Under the pieces are notes generated by a model, which worked only from the letters and a program-made list of their open reading frames with translations, had not been told where the DNA came from and made no database searches. From NCBI RefSeq assembly GCF_000954115.1, contig NZ_CP010797.1:3348001-3412000 (forward strand): a DNA stretch of 64,000 nt, given 5' to 3'. Positions within the stretch are counted from its first letter, which is position 1. The number at the start of each line of letters is the position of its first letter. This document shows, piece after piece, positions 1 through 8,236 of the stretch. The translations under genes and the position numbers were made by a program. This DNA is from Rhodococcus sp. B7740. GTDB taxonomy: Bacteria > Actinomycetota > Actinomycetes > Mycobacteriales > Mycobacteriaceae.

Positions 1-76
1 TCGTCAGAACCACCCGCCGACCGACAGCCGGCACGGAAGTCCCCCGCAGGCTCCACTCCCGCCGCCCACGACGCGG

Positions 77-802
77 CTATCCGCAGCCACCGGCAGAGTC
101 CGTGTCGTAAGCAACAGCTCCCAGCAACCGGTCGATCCGGTCGTCCTCGATTGCCGCGATACCGTCCGAGGACACGTCCACACCGGCAACCGAAAGATCG
201 GTGAGGAACCACTCCAACCGGTCGAGGCCCCAGAATCGCTGACGCTTGTTCAGGAAGTAGGGCACCCCGAAGATGTCGGAGTGGTAACCGTCGTACAGAG
301 CGTCTGCGCCGGCGTCGCGCACGGTGTCGTCGTCGACCGCGGACGCGATCGCCGCGGGATCGAGCCCGGCGATCTCCGCTGCTCTACTGATCACGGCCGG
401 ATCACTGATGTCCTCGCCGCGTTCCCAGCGGGCCGCGACGACGGCGTCGTAGAACTCCCATTGCCTGCCCGCTGCACGCGCCTGCAGCCAGCCCAGGTGC
501 GACGGTTCCCACCACGGCGACATGTCCACCGGCCAGGTCATGGACAGTCCGTACCGTTCGGCGAGCCGTTTCGTATCCTGCAGGATGTACAGGTGCTTGG
601 CCTTGCTCATGGGGGTGTAGATGATCTCGCCACCGCGTGCGGCCAACCGGCTCGCGGTGTTGGCGTCGGGCTCCCAGAACGGTACGAAGTCGAATGTCGA
701 ACGCGCAGAGGGGACTCGGCGATCGAGCTCGTGCATTGCGATCCAGCTGAACGGACTGCGAAACGAGAACCACACCTTCGGTGGCTTGGGCGCGCGTGCC
801 AT
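77..802 (-). CDS. DsbA-fold isomerase (2-hydroxychromene-2-carboxylate isomerase-like)
   Basis: The 241-aa protein opens with the thioredoxin-like strand VWFSFRSPFSW (residues 10-20). Its Ser16 sits where 2-hydroxychromene-2-carboxylate isomerases keep the glutathione-interacting Ser of their SSPYS-type motif; there is no CxxC pair, so it is not an oxidoreductase. It is the last gene seen in the operon and its ATG overlaps the TGA of the double-hot-dog gene (802). From general knowledge, isomerases of this family occur in highly reducing type II PKS clusters, where they are thought to flip double-bond geometry in the ACP-bound polyene so that it can cyclise to a benzene ring. That role is inferred here from context. 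A simple glutathione-type isomerase recruited for another step is the alternative. Confidence 0.85.
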   Translation of the reverse strand: MARAPKPPKVWFSFRSPFSWIAMHELDRRVPSARSTFDFVPFWEPDANTASRLAARGGEIIYTPMSKAKHLYILQDTKRLAERYGLSMTWPVDMSPWWEPSHLGWLQARAAGRQWEFYDAVVAARWERGEDISDPAVISRAAEIAGLDPAAIASAVDDDTVRDAGADALYDGYHSDIFGVPYFLNKRQRFWGLDRLEWFLTDLSVAGVDVSSDGIAAIEDDRIDRLLGAVAYDTDSAGGCG

Positions 803-1719
803 CAGCGGCCCCCGAGTAGCTTGGTGCGCGTCTCGTCGTCGAACGTCGCCAGCGTGCCCGCCTCGGTGCCCCGGCTGACGGCGTAGCCGTGCACCACCGA
901 TGCGGTGGCGGTGTGGAACAGCGTGCCCCCGCGCTCGACGTACATGTCGATCTTGGCGGGGTACATCACGTCCTTGATCACCTCGTCGACTCGCATGACG
1001 GTGTGCAGCGTCTCACCCATCAGGGCGTCTTCGAGAAGCGTTATGCGAGAGCGTGATACCACGGGAATCCAGCCTCGTTCGGCCAGTACCTCCTCGATGG
1101 CGAGGCCCCGGTCGAACAGAAAGCGGTCCACCACTTCCTCGACCGCGCGCACGTAACCGGAGTGCTGCAGGCGCAGTGAGTAGTGGCAGTAGAAGTACGG
1201 GATCCGCCACGACCACAGGAAGGTATTCGGGTCCTCGGACTTCAGCTGCGCCAACGTCTGGGGTCCGGTGGTGTCGAGCGAGGTGATCTCCGAGACCGCC
1301 TCGGCGACGGTCTCCGGGACGGAGGACCGCGGGGTGGTGTCCACCTCGTGAATCAGTTGCACCCGGGTCTTGCCGTTGAGCACGGTTATCGGGCCGTCAC
1401 CTCGATCGACCGTCATGCGGACCGAGAAGGCCCAGCCGAGCTTGCGTTCGTCCCGCGTGACCTGGACCTTCACCTCGTCGTCGAGGTCGATGGTGTTGGG
1501 CAGCTGGATGGACGAGTCGACGAACTCGACCCCGAGGCCGAAATCACGGTACAGCTTGGTGGGACCCAGATCTCGATCACGAAGATACTGCAGCACGCCC
1601 TCTTCCATGAGATAGGTGAAGTGCTTGAATCCGATCCAGGTCCTGATGTTCGCGCCCTCGAAGCGGGGCCGCCCGACATACGTCGTCGTCTCGGTGGGCA
1701 AGTGTGTTTCGGTGGTCAT
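802..1719 (-). CDS. double-hot-dog thioesterase/dehydratase-like protein
   Basis: The protein has 305 aa from an ATG at 1719, preceded by GAGAAGGA; a longer open frame exists upstream but runs through the preceding gene. Two consecutive 4HBT/hot-dog repeats can be seen. The first (about 25-120) carries GFKHFTYLMEEG. The second (about 165-290) carries HYSLRLQHSGYVRAVEEVV. It could be an acyl-ACP thioesterase, or a third dehydratase-like or acyl-handling protein for the polyketide. The sequence does not decide between these. It lies 32 nt after the truncated KS-like gene and overlaps the isomerase start, so it belongs to the PKS operon. Confidence 0.75.
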   Translation of the reverse strand: MTTETHLPTETTTYVGRPRFEGANIRTWIGFKHFTYLMEEGVLQYLRDRDLGPTKLYRDFGLGVEFVDSSIQLPNTIDLDDEVKVQVTRDERKLGWAFSVRMTVDRGDGPITVLNGKTRVQLIHEVDTTPRSSVPETVAEAVSEITSLDTTGPQTLAQLKSEDPNTFLWSWRIPYFYCHYSLRLQHSGYVRAVEEVVDRFLFDRGLAIEEVLAERGWIPVVSRSRITLLEDALMGETLHTVMRVDEVIKDVMYPAKIDMYVERGGTLFHTATASVVHGYAVSRGTEAGTLATFDDETRTKLLGGR

Positions 1720-1751
1720 GTGCACGTCCTTCTCTTGTCGTTGCGGTGCAG

Positions 1752-2603
1752 TCAGGCGGCTCGCGCCAGCCACAATCGGGTTCTTCCGTCTTCGGAGTTC
1801 TCGCATACCATCGATGCCGAGGACACCGGGTGTTGCCACATCCAGTTGGCCGCGACCGCGACCTGCAGTACACCGAGGGTCCCGTAGGTGTTTCCCACTG
1901 CGCTGACGAGATCGACTCCGCCGGCGCCGAATTCGAGGTGGCCCGCCTGGGGCGCGGGATCGTCCAGTTCCACGGTCACTGTGCCGGGCGGCGGTGAGTC
2001 CACCAGCCGAAGAACCACACACGCCGATGCGGCCACCAGCGGAGCGCCGTTGACGACCTCTGCGACCGGGTCGGACGGTTCGACACCGACGACCACCACG
2101 CGGGTGGCTCTGCGGTTGTGCAGCATCGCTGCGGCAACCCGAACGGCGCTGTGGCCGCCGGTGATTCCCGAGCTGATCAGTAGGTTCGGACCCTGCAGCC
2201 CGAACCTGATCGCCAGGGACGAGGCCACCGCGTTGGGTGAGGCATTGGGCACCTGCATGGAACTGACATCGGATAATTTTCCTGCCAGAACCAACTCGTC
2301 CATCTGCGCGACGGTGTCGACGTTGTTCAGATTGGAACTCACGATCACCGCGGTGTCCGCGTCGGCACCGGACGCTGCCTCCGGTACCGTGCCGATGTCG
2401 AGTCCGAGTGCCCGGTGCACCGCACAGGCGGCCAGGCGCGTAGCAGTCTCTTTGTAGAGCAGTCGCTTTCGACCGATGATCGTCTTGGCCGAGTCTGCGC
2501 CGATGGTCGAGTACTCGTCGGCCGCAGCGGCCAGATGAGCTTGTCCACCCAGGTCGAGGCCCGGGAGTTGCACCGCGAGTCCCTCGACCACCACCGCGCT
2601 CAT
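1752..2603 (-). CDS. truncated, Cys-less ketosynthase-like protein
   Basis: The 283-aa protein has the N-terminal half of a thiolase/KS fold. The stretch PNAVASSLAIRFGLQGPNLLISSGITGGHSAVR (given here as landmarks PNAVAS, FGLQGPN and SSGITGGHSA) matches the region around a KS nucleophile, but SGIT replaces the usual ACSS, so there is no active-site Cys. The C-terminal AHGTGT and KxxxGH histidine motifs are also absent and the length is about 100 aa short of a full KS. Its ATG overlaps the stop of the intact KS at 2600 (ATGA), which suggests equimolar synthesis and a partner role, like a minimal chain-length factor. The truncation is not a frameshift: the frame closes cleanly and is followed by a good ribosome site for the next gene. 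Confidence 0.75.
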   Translation of the reverse strand: MSAVVVEGLAVQLPGLDLGGQAHLAAAADEYSTIGADSAKTIIGRKRLLYKETATRLAACAVHRALGLDIGTVPEAASGADADTAVIVSSNLNNVDTVAQMDELVLAGKLSDVSSMQVPNASPNAVASSLAIRFGLQGPNLLISSGITGGHSAVRVAAAMLHNRRATRVVVVGVEPSDPVAEVVNGAPLVAASACVVLRLVDSPPPGTVTVELDDPAPQAGHLEFGAGGVDLVSAVGNTYGTLGVLQVAVAANWMWQHPVSSASMVCENSEDGRTRLWLARAA

Positions 2604-3733
2604 GCCGGAACCTGCACTAGCGTAACGGCATTGACGCCACCGAAACCGAAGGCATCTATTTGCACGATGCTGCCGCCGGTGCGACGAGGCGATCCGACGA
2701 CCAGGTCGATGTCGCCGGCTTCGTCGATGGGATCGCTGAGTCCCACGATCGCAGGCACGCGGCGTTCGCGCAGGGCTTGGATTCCGACGGCGACGCTCAT
2801 CAGCGGTGACGGTCCGGTGGTGTGCCCGAGGGCACCCTTGAGCGCTGTGACGATGGGGGCACTGCCGGTGAAGACGTCCACCAGTACCGCTGCCTCGGTC
2901 GGGTCGTTCAGTGCGGTTCCGGTGCCGTGCGCAACCACGAGATCGACGTCGGCGGCGGTGATGCCCGCCCGCCGATGAGCGCCCCTCATGGTACGTGCGA
3001 TACCTGCCGAGTCCGGTGCGGTCTCGTGTGCTGCGTCGCACGCCATTTCGGTGCCGAGCACTCGCGCGGCCGAACGGTCGATCGACGATGCATGCTCGGC
3101 GGACACCAAGACCAGCGCAGCAGCGCCCTCACCGAGAAGCACTCCTTTGCGCCGACGATCGAAGGGCCGAACCCCGTCCGATGGGTCCTCGTGCACGCGG
3201 CCGATCGAGGCGATCATGGACTCGCTGGTGCCGTCGCAGGCGGCGACGATCACCACGTCCGCGCGGCCGGTCGCCAGATAGTCCTCGCCGATCGCCAGCG
3301 CGTGTCCCCCTGCCGAGCAGGCGTTGGTGACGGTGATGACCTCGATCGCGTCGGGGACGACCGCTCGCACGGCGCGGGTGAAGTGGAGATCGGGAAGGTC
3401 GAACGTCAGCGGCCGGATCGACGACGCCAATGCTCTTTCCACACCTCGCAATTCGCGCATGCTGGTGCCGACCACCACGACAACGCGGGCCGCCGACAGA
3501 TCCAATTTCGCGTCCGCCACCGCGTCGGCGATCACCGACGTGAGCCAGCCGGCCGGTCTCAGGTCGCCCTCGGGACCGTCGCCGATCTGATACCCGAGGT
3601 GTACGTTCACCCGATCGCGGTCGTAGAACTCGAGCGGACGCAGAGCGGACTCCCCGGCGATCAATGCGTCGAACGTTTCCGCCTGGCCGCCCAGGGGACT
3701 GATCACCGCGCTTCCGGCGATGACATCAGCCAT
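2600..3733 (-). CDS. beta-ketoacyl synthase (second KS, catalytically complete)
   Basis: The 377-aa KS has a full condensing triad: Cys139 in TNACSAGGHAL, His269 in VAHGTGTALND and His304 in KGALGHTT. It therefore should perform decarboxylative Claisen condensation on ACP substrates. It overlaps the CLF gene by 8 nt upstream and the Cys-less KS-like gene downstream (ATGA). Clusters for highly reducing type II polyketides often carry more than one KS/CLF pair. Here this KS probably pairs with the truncated KS-like product, while the KS at 4858-6066 pairs with the CLF. The pairing is an inference from gene order. Confidence 0.85.
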   Translation of the reverse strand: MADVIAGSAVISPLGGQAETFDALIAGESALRPLEFYDRDRVNVHLGYQIGDGPEGDLRPAGWLTSVIADAVADAKLDLSAARVVVVVGTSMRELRGVERALASSIRPLTFDLPDLHFTRAVRAVVPDAIEVITVTNACSAGGHALAIGEDYLATGRADVVIVAACDGTSESMIASIGRVHEDPSDGVRPFDRRRKGVLLGEGAAALVLVSAEHASSIDRSAARVLGTEMACDAAHETAPDSAGIARTMRGAHRRAGITAADVDLVVAHGTGTALNDPTEAAVLVDVFTGSAPIVTALKGALGHTTGPSPLMSVAVGIQALRERRVPAIVGLSDPIDEAGDIDLVVGSPRRTGGSIVQIDAFGFGGVNAVTLVQVPA

Positions 3734-4850
3734 GATGGAAACCTCGGATCACAGCGGCGGCGACGGCGCCATCGGGCGAGACAGCGGTCAGAACGGCGGC
3801 CCGGCCGTGCAGTTCGGGGTCACGACGGTGGTGAGCGAGAATTGCGGACAGCGCGAGAGCGCCGGTGGCAGCGTGAGTTTCGCCATTGAGCAATTTGATC
3901 CTCAGACGCTCGACTCCAGGCAGGGCTGTGTCGACGCCGTCGGACTCGACCTCATCGTGCGCGGCTGTTCCGGTCTCGCCGGTGGCCACGATCCACACGT
4001 CCGAGCGGTCGATTCCCGCGCGTTCGACGGCGCGATCGATGACGCCGGCGAGTCCGGCCGAACGGATCCGCGCGTCGGGTCCGTAGTGGCCCACCTCGGC
4101 GGAAAGCAGTTCCGCGATAGGACCGTTCGATTTCGCGGCGGTCTCACTGTCGTCGCCGGCCAGCAGGAACGTCGCCGCACCCTCGCCTGCCACCAAGGGG
4201 TGCTCGCGATCCAATCCGAATGCGCCCCAAGCACGTTGCGGACTGAATTCTTCGACAGCTCCGGCCACCATCACGTCGCTGTATCCGCGAGTGATCGAGT
4301 TCCTTGCGTAGCGTAGCGCCTGGATGCCGGCCAGCTGACCGCCGGCGACGGTCGCATTGACCCCCGTCAACCCGTGCCAGATGGCGGCTTGGCCTGCGGC
4401 GCAGTTCATCACCGCATTGGGGAAGGTTGCCGGGTTGACGAGATACGGCTTGGGTTGGGTCAGGGTGTCCCGGGAATAGTCGCTGGTGGACTTCTCGCTC
4501 CCGGTGGTGGTGCCGAGCACCAGCCCTACACGGTCCACCTCGGTTCCCGCCGAGGCCTGCAGTGCCTGCCCGCTCGCGATGATGCCGAAGCACGTCGGTC
4601 GGTCGAAGAAGCGGATGCCCTTGCGGTCGACGTGTTCCTTCATCTTGAAGTCGACGATGGCGAACCCACGCTCGGTGGGCAGTTCGTCTGCGAACATGGT
4701 CGATACGTCGGCCTCGGCCGACATCGACCGGGCCAGTGACTCTCCGAATGCGTCGATGCCGATTCCGAGCGGGGAGACCACACCGGACCCGTAGATGCCG
4801 ATCCGGTCGGTGGCGGTAGTAGGAGTTCGACTGTGTACGTCGATGGACAT
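3726..4850 (-). CDS. chain-length factor (KS-beta, Gln in place of active Cys)
   Basis: The 374-aa KS-fold protein aligns with the KS nucleophile region as NATVAGGQLAGIQAL, which places Gln172 exactly where the active KS has Cys. The downstream motif equivalent to AHGTGT reads ATGETGT and the LGH motif is degenerate (LNGETHAATGA), so both catalytic histidines are lost. Cys-to-Gln replacement is the hallmark of KS-beta/CLF subunits of type II PKSs. The gene starts 7 nt after the stop of the complete KS at 4858, so the two should form the chain-elongating KS/CLF heterodimer that sets polyene length. Confidence 0.88.
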   Translation of the reverse strand: MSIDVHSRTPTTATDRIGIYGSGVVSPLGIGIDAFGESLARSMSAEADVSTMFADELPTERGFAIVDFKMKEHVDRKGIRFFDRPTCFGIIASGQALQASAGTEVDRVGLVLGTTTGSEKSTSDYSRDTLTQPKPYLVNPATFPNAVMNCAAGQAAIWHGLTGVNATVAGGQLAGIQALRYARNSITRGYSDVMVAGAVEEFSPQRAWGAFGLDREHPLVAGEGAATFLLAGDDSETAAKSNGPIAELLSAEVGHYGPDARIRSAGLAGVIDRAVERAGIDRSDVWIVATGETGTAAHDEVESDGVDTALPGVERLRIKLLNGETHAATGALALSAILAHHRRDPELHGRAAVLTAVSPDGAVAAAVIRGFHHG

Positions 4851-4857
4851 GAGCGAT

Positions 4858-6066
4858 TCACCCGACTTTCGCGAGCATGACTATGGCGTTGTTTCCACCG
4901 AAGGCGAAACCGTTGTTCTGCACCAACCGCACGTCCGCGGAGCGCGCGTTGTTCGGTATCGGATCGATACCGTCCAGAGCCGGGTCCAGTTCGGTGAAAT
5001 TGATTGTGGGAGGCATGAAGCCGTTATCGATTCCCAGGCAGGACGCGATCACTCCGAAGCCACTGGCTGCACCCATCGTGTGTCCGAGCATCGACTTGAT
5101 CGAACTCATCGGCGGTGGCGTGGAACCGAAGACACTCTTCATCGCTGCGGTCTCGGCTGCGTCGTTGGCCGGGGTCCCGGTACCGTGCGCACAGATGTAG
5201 TCCACGTCGGCGGCATCGATACCCGCGTTCTCGTGCGCCACCCTGGCACACGCGGCGATGCTTGCAGAATCCGGAGCCACCATGTGGATTGCGTCGCAGT
5301 TGACGCCGTACCCGAGGACCTCGGCGTAGATGTGCGCGCCTCGTTCGGTCGCCGAATCCAAGGTCTCGAGAAAGAGTGCCGCACCGCCCTCGCCGGTGAT
5401 GATGCCGGACCGGTCGACGTCGAACGGTGAGCATGCCTTCTCGGTCAACGCACCCAGACGATAGAACCCGGCGTGGGCCCAGCGCAGTACCGAATCGGCA
5501 CCGCCGGCGATCATGTAGTCCGCCTCCCCCGAAGCGAGTTGGTCGTAGGCGTAGCCCACTGCGTAGTTGCTGGCCGAGCACGCGGTGGCGATGGTGAGCG
5601 CTTCGCCCGTCATACCGAGTTCGGTGTTGACAGCTTCCGAGATGCGGGCGCTCGGCACATTTCTGATCAGTGCCGGATCGATGTCGGCAGGTCCGTCGGC
5701 CAGGGCGGACTCGGCGATAAGTTCGATGGACCGAGTCTCACCGCCGGTGGTGCCCATGACCGATCCGGCCCTGTGAGTGGAGAGGAGTTCGGGCGCGATC
5801 CCCGCGTCCGCCACCGCCAGTCGCGCGGCGGCCGCAGCGAACAGACTCGCTCGGCCCCACTCGTTCTCGTCGAGGGTCGACAGGTACGAGGCCGGCACGA
5901 AATCGTTGACCTCGCCGGCCATGGTCGCCGGAAATCCCGTGGTATCGAACGCATCGATGGCCGAGATTCCACTGCGGCCGCCTCTGATGCCCTGACAGAA
6001 ATCTTCGACTCCGATGCCGATGCTGGACACCGGGCCGAGACCGGTGATGACGACGCGGGTAGTCAT
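4858..6066 (-). CDS. beta-ketoacyl synthase (KS-alpha of type II PKS)
   Basis: The FabF-like KS has 402 aa from the ATG at 6066 (MTTRVVITGLG). Catalytic Cys163 (TATACSASNYA), His294 (CAHGTGT) and His329 (KSMLGHT) are all present. An upstream in-frame extension overlaps the ACP gene and is not part of the protein. The gene lies 4 nt after the ACP stop and 7 nt before the CLF. It is the active half of the KS/CLF pair and should extend an ACP-bound chain by malonyl units. Together with the ketoreductase and dehydratases in the same operon, each cycle should leave a double bond. Confidence 0.9.
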   Translation of the reverse strand: MTTRVVITGLGPVSSIGIGVEDFCQGIRGGRSGISAIDAFDTTGFPATMAGEVNDFVPASYLSTLDENEWGRASLFAAAAARLAVADAGIAPELLSTHRAGSVMGTTGGETRSIELIAESALADGPADIDPALIRNVPSARISEAVNTELGMTGEALTIATACSASNYAVGYAYDQLASGEADYMIAGGADSVLRWAHAGFYRLGALTEKACSPFDVDRSGIITGEGGAALFLETLDSATERGAHIYAEVLGYGVNCDAIHMVAPDSASIAACARVAHENAGIDAADVDYICAHGTGTPANDAAETAAMKSVFGSTPPPMSSIKSMLGHTMGAASGFGVIASCLGIDNGFMPPTINFTELDPALDGIDPIPNNARSADVRLVQNNGFAFGGNNAIVMLAKVG

Positions 6067-6070
6067 CGCC

Positions 6071-6334
6071 TTACCAGCCTGCGCGCTCGGCGACGACGGC
6101 GTACACCGCGGACAGGTTCTCCATTCGCGGCAGTTCGGTCTGTGGGATGTCGATCTTGAACTTCTTCTCGAGCTGCGAGAGAATCTCGATGGCACGCAGC
6201 GAATCGGCGTCGAGCTCCTCGGCGAAATGTGTTGTCTCGCCGACCTCGTCGGTCTCGACCTCGAGGATGTCGGCGACGATCTCGCGAATGTCTTCCAGGT
6301 ACTCGGGTACGTAGGTGATGCTGTCGTTGCTCAT
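6071..6334 (-). CDS. acyl carrier protein
   Basis: The 87-aa ACP has the phosphopantetheine site DADSLRAIEI, with Ser45 as attachment residue, followed by the typical acidic helix and the EKKFKIDIP stretch. The start at 6334 has GGAGAC just upstream and overlaps the stop of the dehydratase gene (ATGA). It is the only free carrier protein in the window, so it should carry the growing polyketide through KS/CLF, ketoreductase and dehydratase and then present it to the starter C domain of the first NRPS. No phosphopantetheinyl transferase gene is present, so activation must come from elsewhere in the genome. Confidence 0.92.
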   Translation of the reverse strand: MSNDSITYVPEYLEDIREIVADILEVETDEVGETTHFAEELDADSLRAIEILSQLEKKFKIDIPQTELPRMENLSAVYAVVAERAGW

Positions 6335-6963
6335 GATGTCTCCATTCCTGTTGTGGGTACTGCTGTTGTGGTGGGTTCTTCCGAGGGGTTCTGTCTGTCG
6401 GCCAGCGGTCGCAGGGCGACCAACATCGATTCGACCTCGGCTACGACCTGGCCTGCGACCTCGGTGTGACCGGAGAGAATTCCGAAGTCGCCCTTGAGGG
6501 CATCGATCCGAACCCGATGCTGCAGAACATCTCCCGGGTACACGTGGGCGTGGAAGCTGCAGTTGCGGATACCACCGAAGACGAGGGTTCCGTCCCCGGC
6601 CGGTACCGATGTGCGCCACAGGATCGCTGCGGCCTGTCCGAGTGATTCGATGATCAGAGCGGCCGGGTAGGCGAAACGCTCGTCCCCGAACGCGTCGGCA
6701 TCTCGCGGGTCTCGCGCGGTGTCGACGTAGTCGGCGATGTCCACGTAGCACGGCTCACTGGCGTTGACCGCCTTCTCCGCGACGATGGACTCACCGACGG
6801 TCAGGTGTGGTACTCGATCGACCAACAGAATCGGTGGCCGGTGCGGCAGGGTGTCGAGAATCTGACGGTAGGTCAGCGATCGGTCGGGCACTTCGGTCCC
6901 GTTGGGACGCAACGGCTCCGCAGAGAGGTCCTCATGATCGAGTGCGTCGAGCGTTGTGGTCAT
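6331..6963 (-). CDS. FabZ-like hot-dog dehydratase subunit A (keeps Glu, lacks His)
   Basis: The protein has 210 aa from the ATG at 6963. It shows the FabZ signature LPHRPPILLVDRV (39-51) and the central-helix segment YPAALIIESLGQAA (99-112). Glu106 corresponds to the FabZ acid/base Glu, but the His expected 14 residues earlier is Phe92. The adjacent gene has the reverse pattern, so the two products probably form a heterodimer that dehydrates beta-hydroxyacyl-ACP. The gene overlaps both neighbours by ATGA. The C-terminal tail (about 185-210) is rich in Pro, Thr and Glu and is probably disordered. Confidence 0.85.
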   Translation of the reverse strand: MTTTLDALDHEDLSAEPLRPNGTEVPDRSLTYRQILDTLPHRPPILLVDRVPHLTVGESIVAEKAVNASEPCYVDIADYVDTARDPRDADAFGDERFAYPAALIIESLGQAAAILWRTSVPAGDGTLVFGGIRNCSFHAHVYPGDVLQHRVRIDALKGDFGILSGHTEVAGQVVAEVESMLVALRPLADRQNPSEEPTTTAVPTTGMETS

Positions 6964-7400
6964 CGGTCGATTCCTCCCATCAGCAGTGTCATTCGGCCGG
7001 CGGTGATGCCGTCGCCACGGATGCACTGCGCTTTGATGCGACGAGTCCCCTCGGGGTCGACGGCCTTGGGGTCGAGCACGTGCACGGCAACCTCGAATCG
7101 GTCACCCGGTTGCAGTGGCGCGGTGAACTGAGCGGACACCAGCACCTGCAATCGCGGTGACGACCCCGGCTCGCGGTCGATCAGCAATGCCCGCGCGGTC
7201 TGGACCACGGAGTCGATGGTGAACACCCCGGGGAAGATCGGTACGTCGGGGTAGTGGCCGGAGAGGTAGGGATCCTGGGCCGACACCAGCTTGCGGGCCC
7301 TGGCCCGATCGTCGGACATGTCGACCACGTCCAGGCCGATCACCGGCTCCGCGCGCGGTACTCGCACTCCGACATCGGGACGCGAAAGTGCCAGCGTCAC
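6960..7400 (-). CDS. FabZ-like hot-dog dehydratase subunit B (keeps His)
   Basis: The 146-aa hot-dog protein contains SGHYPDVPIFPGVFTIDSV (47-65). His49 is the FabZ catalytic His, and the Glu 14 residues later is Asp63. The start is a GTG at 7400 that forms a GTGA overlap with the ketoreductase stop. It is the partner of the subunit at 6331-6963, which lacks the His but keeps the Glu. Highly reducing type II systems are known to use heterodimeric dehydratases; the pairing here rests on gene adjacency and complementary residues. Confidence 0.85.
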   Translation of the reverse strand: MTLALSRPDVGVRVPRAEPVIGLDVVDMSDDRARARKLVSAQDPYLSGHYPDVPIFPGVFTIDSVVQTARALLIDREPGSSPRLQVLVSAQFTAPLQPGDRFEVAVHVLDPKAVDPEGTRRIKAQCIRGDGITAGRMTLLMGGIDR

Positions 7401-8137
7401 AGGACCATCCCTCCGTCGACCTGAAGAACCTGGCCGGTGACGTAGGACGCGCGGTCCGAGGCGAGGAACGAGACCACCTCGGCGATGTCCTCTGCAGTTC
7501 CGAAGCGACGCAACGGGATCGAGTCCTGCGCCTTCTTCCGAGCCTTCTCGCTCAGATCACCGGTCATGTCCGTCTCGACGAACCCGGGTGCGACGACGTT
7601 GACACGCACCCCGTAGCGAGCGACTTCCTTGGCGAGCGACCGACTGAATCCGTGGATCCCGGCCTTGGACGCTGCGTAGTTCGTCTGACCCACATTGCCG
7701 TACACACCGGCGATGGACGACACGTTGACGATCGATCCCGATCGGTTCTTCATGAATCGGTAGGACAACGGCCGACAGAAGTTGAACGTGCCGGTCAGAT
7801 TGGTGTCGATGACGTCGTGCCACTCCGCGGACGTCATCAGCGCCAACGGACGGTCCTTGACGATGCCTGCGCAGTTGACCAGTACGTCGATCTCACCGAG
7901 CGCATCGACGGATGCGTCGACGAACGCCTCGGCGGCGGCCCCGTCGGAGACGTCGCACGGGGCGTGATGGACTGCTACCTCGAATTTTTCGAGCTGACGC
8001 AGAGTCTCGGTGACGGCATCCGATTCGGTGCGGTAGCACAGTGCGATGTCGTGATCCTGCGCGGCGAGCTCTACCGCAATTGCCCGTCCGATTCCACGAG
8101 AAGCTCCGGTTACCAATGCCTTTCGCTTGGAAAGCAT
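7397..8137 (-). CDS. FabG-type 3-oxoacyl-ACP reductase
   Basis: The 246-aa classical SDR has the cofactor motif TGASRGIG (10-17), NNAG-type NCAG (88-91) and the catalytic set Ser141, Tyr154 and Lys158 (YAASK). The C-terminus, VTGQVLQVDGGMVL, is typical of FabG. The ATG at 8137 is preceded by AAAGGAC. It should reduce the beta-keto group formed by KS/CLF at every cycle, using NADPH. It is the first PKS gene after the NRPS genes, separated from the MbtH gene by 99 nt, the widest gap within the operon. Confidence 0.92.
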   Translation of the reverse strand: MLSKRKALVTGASRGIGRAIAVELAAQDHDIALCYRTESDAVTETLRQLEKFEVAVHHAPCDVSDGAAAEAFVDASVDALGEIDVLVNCAGIVKDRPLALMTSAEWHDVIDTNLTGTFNFCRPLSYRFMKNRSGSIVNVSSIAGVYGNVGQTNYAASKAGIHGFSRSLAKEVARYGVRVNVVAPGFVETDMTGDLSEKARKKAQDSIPLRRFGTAEDIAEVVSFLASDRASYVTGQVLQVDGGMVL

Positions 8138-8236
8138 TGCAAGTCCTTTCGTTGGTTCCTCCTCTGCGACGCTACTGGGGCGGTGGCCGTGAAATCCCCT
8201 GCGATGCAGCTTCCTGTAAGACCTTCATCGCGTGCC

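Noticed and set aside
802-1719. Assignment as a classical type II editing thioesterase
   Set aside because: Type II thioesterases are alpha/beta hydrolases with GHSxG. This protein is built of hot-dog repeats and has no such motif.
802-2022. Longer 406-aa reading of the double-hot-dog gene
   Set aside because: The extra 101 residues overlap the KS-like gene in another frame and are Arg/Gly-rich. The ATG at 1719 has a ribosome site and starts the recognisable domain.
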